From Niastella sp. (GTDB taxonomy: Bacteria > Bacteroidota > Bacteroidia > Chitinophagales > Chitinophagaceae): a stretch of 64,000 nucleotides of DNA. The stretch's first letter is position 1. Every line of letters begins with the position of its first letter. Below are positions 60,584 through 64,000 of this stretch, one piece after another. The translations under genes were made by a program, and so were the position numbers. The notes under the pieces are model-generated. The model saw only the letters and a list, made by a program, of their open reading frames with translations. It was not told the origin of the DNA and searched no databases. Location: positions 1 through 64,000 of the forward strand of contig JAGIBF010000040.1 of the NCBI GenBank assembly GCA_017744515.1, given 5' to 3'.

Positions 60584-61189
60584 ATGCGAGAAAGAAAGTT
60601 AGATATTAAAAGCTACCTGGAACATGTATTTGCTTATCTCCAGCGGTTTATGGAGCTAAGTCGCCAGGAATTCGATCAATTAGCACCCTTCCTTGAATTG
60701 CGTGTTTTTGACAAGAAGGTGGTATTGCTGACACAGGGTCAGGTGGATGACTACCTGAATATTGTAATGAAGGGCATGATCCGCAAGTACATCCTCACAA
60801 AAAAAGGCGAAGCCACGCTCCAACTGGCCACCGAAGGACATATTGTACAGTCCGAAATATCTTTTCATACCCGCAGGCCTTCTGATGTGATCCTGGAAAC
60901 GCTGGAGACCACTGTCGTGATCTCTATCAGCCATGTGAACATGCAGCAGGCTTTGCGCAAAGTGCCCTGTGCCGAGCGGCTGGGCCGCGCCATGGTGACG
61001 CAGATGTTCATCAAGAAAGATGCGCGTTATTTTGACCAGTTGCAGATGACTACCCGCGAGCGTTTTCTGGCCTACGTGACCAACCACCCGCATATGTTGC
61101 AGCGGGTGCCGCAAAAGATACTGGCCTCCTACCTTAATATTAAACCAGAAACTTTCAGCCGGCTGAAACATTTGCTGAGGAAGAAGTAG
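60584..61189 (+). CDS. Crp/Fnr-family transcriptional regulator, second of a tandem pair
   Basis: 201 residues with the same architecture: beta-roll ('KKVVLLTQGQVDDYLNIVMKG', 21 residues, about 38-58), 'GHIVQSEISFHTRRPSDVIL' and the HTH 'VPQKILASYLNIKPETFSRL'. Its last ~35 residues are nearly identical to those of the upstream gene, while the sensory domains differ more. The pair likely arose by duplication and may form heterodimers or share sites. It is in one transcription unit with the first copy (9-nt gap). Confidence 0.9.
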   Translation: MRERKLDIKSYLEHVFAYLQRFMELSRQEFDQLAPFLELRVFDKKVVLLTQGQVDDYLNIVMKGMIRKYILTKKGEATLQLATEGHIVQSEISFHTRRPSDVILETLETTVVISISHVNMQQALRKVPCAERLGRAMVTQMFIKKDARYFDQLQMTTRERFLAYVTNHPHMLQRVPQKILASYLNIKPETFSRLKHLLRKK

Positions 61190-61194
61190 AATAC

Positions 61195-61283
61195 AGTCGG
61201 AAAGACCGGAAGTCCGGGAGAAAAAACAATACAACTACCGTATTACGTACCGACTTTCAGACTTTACTGACTTTCGGACTTTT
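61195..61283. repeat. Intergenic repeat of GACTTT units with partial inverted arm
   Basis: GACTTT occurs at 61252, 61260, 61269 and 61277 (spacings 8, 9, 8). AAGTCCG (61210-61216) can pair with CGGACTT (61275-61281). It sits between the convergent ends of the second Crp-like and DUF6807 genes and may act as a weak terminator or belong to a scattered repeat family. Confidence 0.5.
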
Positions 61284-61288
61284 AGGGA

Positions 61289-62503
61289 TCAAAATCCTTT
61301 AATGATCACATCGGGTGGTACCGTCCAATCTTTTTCAATTCTTTCCAATGCAGGTACATCAGCTATTTGCTGGTGCACATAGTAACGGTATTGCGAACGA
61401 TACCAGGTACCGGGGTTGATGGTGAATGCGCCATCTACTACCGGCGAATACACCCAATAGGGCATCGTGGGATGTACGCGTATGGGTTGAGGATACCGGA
61501 AGTTGACAGGGTGATCGAATACAGTGGCGCCAGCTGCCTGTCCGTTGATGAGACCGGAAGCGTCTACCCAGCGGGCGTGGGTGTGGTTGGCAGCCGAATC
61601 GCGGATACCTTCACTGGTAAGGACCTGCCAATGGCTCTTGAAATTCTTTTTATCCACTTCGTTCCATTGGTTGCTGCCCCGGAATCCCATTCCTCCGTAA
61701 TGATATTTATTCAGGAAGAGGGTATCGGTTGTTACATTTCGTTCTTCGGAGATCAGATCGAAGAGGTAGTAATCGCTGAATGGATATACTCTGATCACCC
61801 ACATTTCGCGGAGCACTTCTCCATGCAACAGGCTTTTATGACGCAGCTTTACTCTTAATTCCGTAACTACAGGGCCTTCTTTGATCTTACTTACCTCGAT
61901 GTGTTCTACGGTTCCTCGTTTGTGTTGCTGGTTCCAGAAGTCAATGAATTCTTTGCGGAAGGTAGTGTTGGTCCATGCATTGAAAATAGCGTGCTGATGT
62001 GCATGGCCGACGGGAAAATCGTCGGTGAGGACCTGACCGCCGGGGCTGTAGAGCGGATGGATGAAACCACTGCGGCGATAGTATGCTGGGCTATCTGCCG
62101 GCGGCATCGCCTCTTGTGTGTGATAAAAGAAAACGGGCTTGTTTTTAATGCTTACCTGGAGTCCTCCTTTCTTTTGTGCAATGATAACTGCCGGACGCGG
62201 CGCTTTGTTGTTGGCTATTTTCGATACAGTATATGTTTGCCAGCCTCCCGGCTCAATGCTATCGGGCAGGATAAATACCAGGGTTACACTGTCGAGCAAC
62301 TCAGCTACCGTCGACTTACCTGTTTTAGTATTCTTAATGCTGTATAGCGTATTAAGTGGTAATGGCCGGGGCAGGTTTACCTGTACGGGTGTTTGATAGC
62401 GTGGATATTTCCCGGCTTTCACCTCGATGCTGAATGGAGCTGTCTGTGCGGATACGGTGTTGCTGAACCACAAGAGCAAGATGCCTACAACCAATGTTTT
62501 CAT
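61289..62503 (-). CDS. PmoA-related (DUF6807) secreted protein
   Basis: 404 residues from the ATG at 62503, where the signal peptide 'LVVGILLLWFSNTVSAQ' begins; an earlier in-frame start adds 10 residues. The body has features of the PmoA/DUF6807 family: 'RRSGFIHPLYSPGGQVLTDD', 'FPVGHAHQHAIFNAWTNT', 'YHYGGMGFRGSNQW', 'ARWVDASGLINGQAAGATVF'. These proteins are common in carbohydrate-use loci of Bacteroidota, and the fold is thought to be a galactose-mutarotase-like sandwich; the reaction is unknown. The conserved His-rich 'GHAHQH' could bind a metal or substrate. It is 99 nt downstream of the TonB receptor gene. Confidence 0.85.
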   Translation of the reverse strand: MKTLVVGILLLWFSNTVSAQTAPFSIEVKAGKYPRYQTPVQVNLPRPLPLNTLYSIKNTKTGKSTVAELLDSVTLVFILPDSIEPGGWQTYTVSKIANNKAPRPAVIIAQKKGGLQVSIKNKPVFFYHTQEAMPPADSPAYYRRSGFIHPLYSPGGQVLTDDFPVGHAHQHAIFNAWTNTTFRKEFIDFWNQQHKRGTVEHIEVSKIKEGPVVTELRVKLRHKSLLHGEVLREMWVIRVYPFSDYYLFDLISEERNVTTDTLFLNKYHYGGMGFRGSNQWNEVDKKNFKSHWQVLTSEGIRDSAANHTHARWVDASGLINGQAAGATVFDHPVNFRYPQPIRVHPTMPYWVYSPVVDGAFTINPGTWYRSQYRYYVHQQIADVPALERIEKDWTVPPDVIIKGF

Positions 62504-62602
62504 GTGCAAGAATGATAAGACATAAATGTACATAAAAATGCCACAGTTCTTTCCCGGACGGGATTAAACTGTGGCATGCGGCAAATTGGTTATATGAATG
62601 CT

Positions 62603-64000
62603 TTACAGCTTCACGTTCAGGGCTATCATGAAGTTGGTGCCTGCCATCGGGAAGAAGAAATTCTCGGTGATGGTGGCGCCATACTGATAGGTGTATGTAT
62701 ATCCGCTGGAATTGTATTTGCGGTTGAATAAGTTGTTCACTTGTCCTATCAACGCTATTTCCTTCGTCAATATATTGCGCAGTGTATAGATCACTTTTGC
62801 ATCCTGCGCATAATAAGCACTAATGCTACGCGCCTTATTGGAAGTGTTGTCCATGTACTGGCGGCCAACATACTTAGCCGGCAAGCTGATCTCCAGGTCT
62901 TTTACAGGAAGAATGCTTACTGAACCGCCTGCAATGACTGCGGGAGAAAATGCAATGTCAGTATTGCCGTGTTGTACCGACTTTTGCAACCCGGCCGGGT
63001 CATCATAGTTGTCATAGTACTCTGTAAAATCTTCGATACGGTTTTTGCTGAGTGTGAGGTTAGCTGCCACGCGCAACCATTGTGTGGGTTTAATTGCAGC
63101 CTGGAGTTCTATGCCCATCCGGAAACTGTTGTCCACATTCGTACGGGTATAGCCTCCTACATCATTGATCTTACCGGTTTGGACCAGCTGGTTTTTGTAG
63201 AGCATGTAATAAAGGTTACCGCTTACTTCGTACGAGTTACCTTTTTTAGCAATGCCTGCTTCAAAGTCATGCAGTTTTTCAGGTTTGGGTTGCTGCTCAA
63301 GGCCTGCTTCAAAGTCATCACGGTTGGGTTCTTTATTGCCTTGTGCATAGGACAGGTAGGCCATCAGCCCACCGTTGGTATAAGTAATACCTGCTTTGGG
63401 ATTAAAGAAGTCGAATGTGTTACGTACCAGCAGCGCAGGATTTTTGCGGAAGCCTCCAATGTTGTACAACACCCGGCGATACTGCATATCTACAAACACT
63501 TCGAGGTTGGGTGTAAACTTATGCTGGTATTTAGCATAAGTGTTCACGTCTGTTTTATACGCCTCCAGGTTGTACCAGCGGTACTTGTTGTCAATGCCAC
63601 CGGCCTGCGCCCACAATATCTCACCAAAGTGACGGCCATCATACCGGTTCCAACCGCCACCGATGGTAAACTGATCAGCCACATTCTTATACTGCAGCGA
63701 GTACACCGCGCCATAGAAGTCATTGTCCAACCATAGCTGTCTGATCAGGTCAGTCTTTGTAAAGGTGTTGCCACCAACTGTATAATTGGGCAAACCATAA
63801 TCGGCATATTCTTCCTGCGGTTTGTATTCTTCATAGTATCCTTTTCCTTTGGTCAGGAAGAATGCTGCATTGGCAGTAAAGCGGGAAGAGAATTCGTGGT
63901 TGATGAACAACTGGTAATGGTCCTGCTGGTAATTGTCTGTCTGATTACCATAAGTAAAATAGTTGTACTTACGCGGGTCAGACTTAAACAGGTTAACAGA
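62603..64000 (-). CDS. TonB-dependent receptor, C-terminal part (5' end outside window)
   Basis: The frame runs off the right edge; 465 C-terminal residues are visible, all barrel. Strands such as 'RYYEEYKPQEEYADYG'-like aromatic segments, 'DNDFYGAVYSLQYK', 'PRKYNYFTYGNQTDNYQQDH' at the edge and the last strand 'NFFFPMAGTNFMIALNVKL' ending in the canonical terminal hydrophobic residues support the call. 'FFNPKAGITYTNGGLMAYLS' and 'RDDFEAG'-type turns are typical of ferric- or small-ligand receptors rather than SusC. No SusD follows; the DUF6807 gene is next. Substrate unknown. Confidence 0.88.
   Translation of the reverse strand, partial: SVNLFKSDPRKYNYFTYGNQTDNYQQDHYQLFINHEFSSRFTANAAFFLTKGKGYYEEYKPQEEYADYGLPNYTVGGNTFTKTDLIRQLWLDNDFYGAVYSLQYKNVADQFTIGGGWNRYDGRHFGEILWAQAGGIDNKYRWYNLEAYKTDVNTYAKYQHKFTPNLEVFVDMQYRRVLYNIGGFRKNPALLVRNTFDFFNPKAGITYTNGGLMAYLSYAQGNKEPNRDDFEAGLEQQPKPEKLHDFEAGIAKKGNSYEVSGNLYYMLYKNQLVQTGKINDVGGYTRTNVDNSFRMGIELQAAIKPTQWLRVAANLTLSKNRIEDFTEYYDNYDDPAGLQKSVQHGNTDIAFSPAVIAGGSVSILPVKDLEISLPAKYVGRQYMDNTSNKARSISAYYAQDAKVIYTLRNILTKEIALIGQVNNLFNRKYNSSGYTYTYQYGATITENFFFPMAGTNFMIALNVKL

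Noticed and set aside
62969-63736. A 255-codon plus-strand frame opposite the right-edge TonB receptor
   Set aside because: The minus strand encodes clear barrel strands; the plus frame is a shadow of its codon pattern.

Overview
The window is chromosomal DNA of a Bacteroidota, most likely family Chitinophagaceae (Chitinophaga/Niastella-like; inferred from gene content, not from a search). The supporting evidence is a SusC/SusD pair, type IX secretion genes (porU, porV, a PorP/SprF protein, gldJ, a T9SS-sorted amylase), bacillithiol synthesis (bshA), Bacteroidota -7 promoter boxes of the form TAnnTTTG (twice with TTG 20 nt upstream), and almost no Shine-Dalgarno sequences. I see no rRNA, tRNA, CRISPR array, insertion sequence or prophage.

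Layout. 1-3470: end of a SusC/SusD operon plus a small secreted protein, closed by a strong hairpin. 3475-6978: a small exported protein with a MauE/DoxX-like membrane protein, an AraC regulator and a GNAT-type acyltransferase. 6994-17054: housekeeping and envelope genes (two M28 peptidases, anmK, upp, a PorP/SprF protein, a 3-methyladenine glycosylase, an EI24/CysZ-like membrane protein, a tetrapyrrole-methylase-fold methyltransferase, bshA). 17084-28414: EnvC-like protein, DUF4292 lipoprotein, dut, ispF, then the conserved T9SS/gliding block porV-porU divergent from gldJ-murF. 28411-32005: CHAD protein, then methionine synthesis (OsmC-metZ divergent from metX). 32007-44161: a roughly 12 kb leftward sulfate-assimilation locus, cysH-cysD-cysN-SUMT-cysJ-cysI-(siroheme synthase/TSUP fusion)-TonB receptor, read from a good promoter at 44131-44161. 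44243-48837: a genuine formylglycine-generating enzyme, a GH18 chitinase and aconitase. 49006-54314: PspC protein, AraC regulator, an intergenic region with a candidate small RNA, kdsA, a repeat-rich divergent region and a secreted GH13 amylase. 54404-64000: SDR threonine dehydrogenase-like, 3-keto-disaccharide hydrolase-like, acylphosphatase, NTF2-like, PhyH-like, a small membrane protein, NADP-isocitrate dehydrogenase, two tandem Crp/Fnr regulators, a DUF6807 protein and a truncated TonB receptor.

How the genes work together. The cys locus takes sulfate to sulfide: ATP sulfurylase CysDN, an Fe-S type APS reductase, sulfite reductase CysIJ, and siroheme made by SUMT plus the fused dehydrogenase/ferrochelatase. 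MetX and MetZ next to it can put the sulfide into homocysteine. PorU and PorV are the attachment machinery for T9SS cargo, and the amylase at 51912-54314 carries a sorting domain for it. SusCD, amylase, chitinase, the DUF1080 and DUF6807 proteins fit a polysaccharide-degrading lifestyle.

Most of the window is ordinary conserved Bacteroidota core. The less explained items are the candidate small RNA (50463-50624), the helically phased 11-bp repeat with a G-quadruplex motif before the amylase (51600-51731), the siroheme/TSUP fusion, the long cysH leader, the MauE-like/small exported protein pair, and -7 boxes placed 5 nt from several start codons, which suggests leaderless mRNAs.
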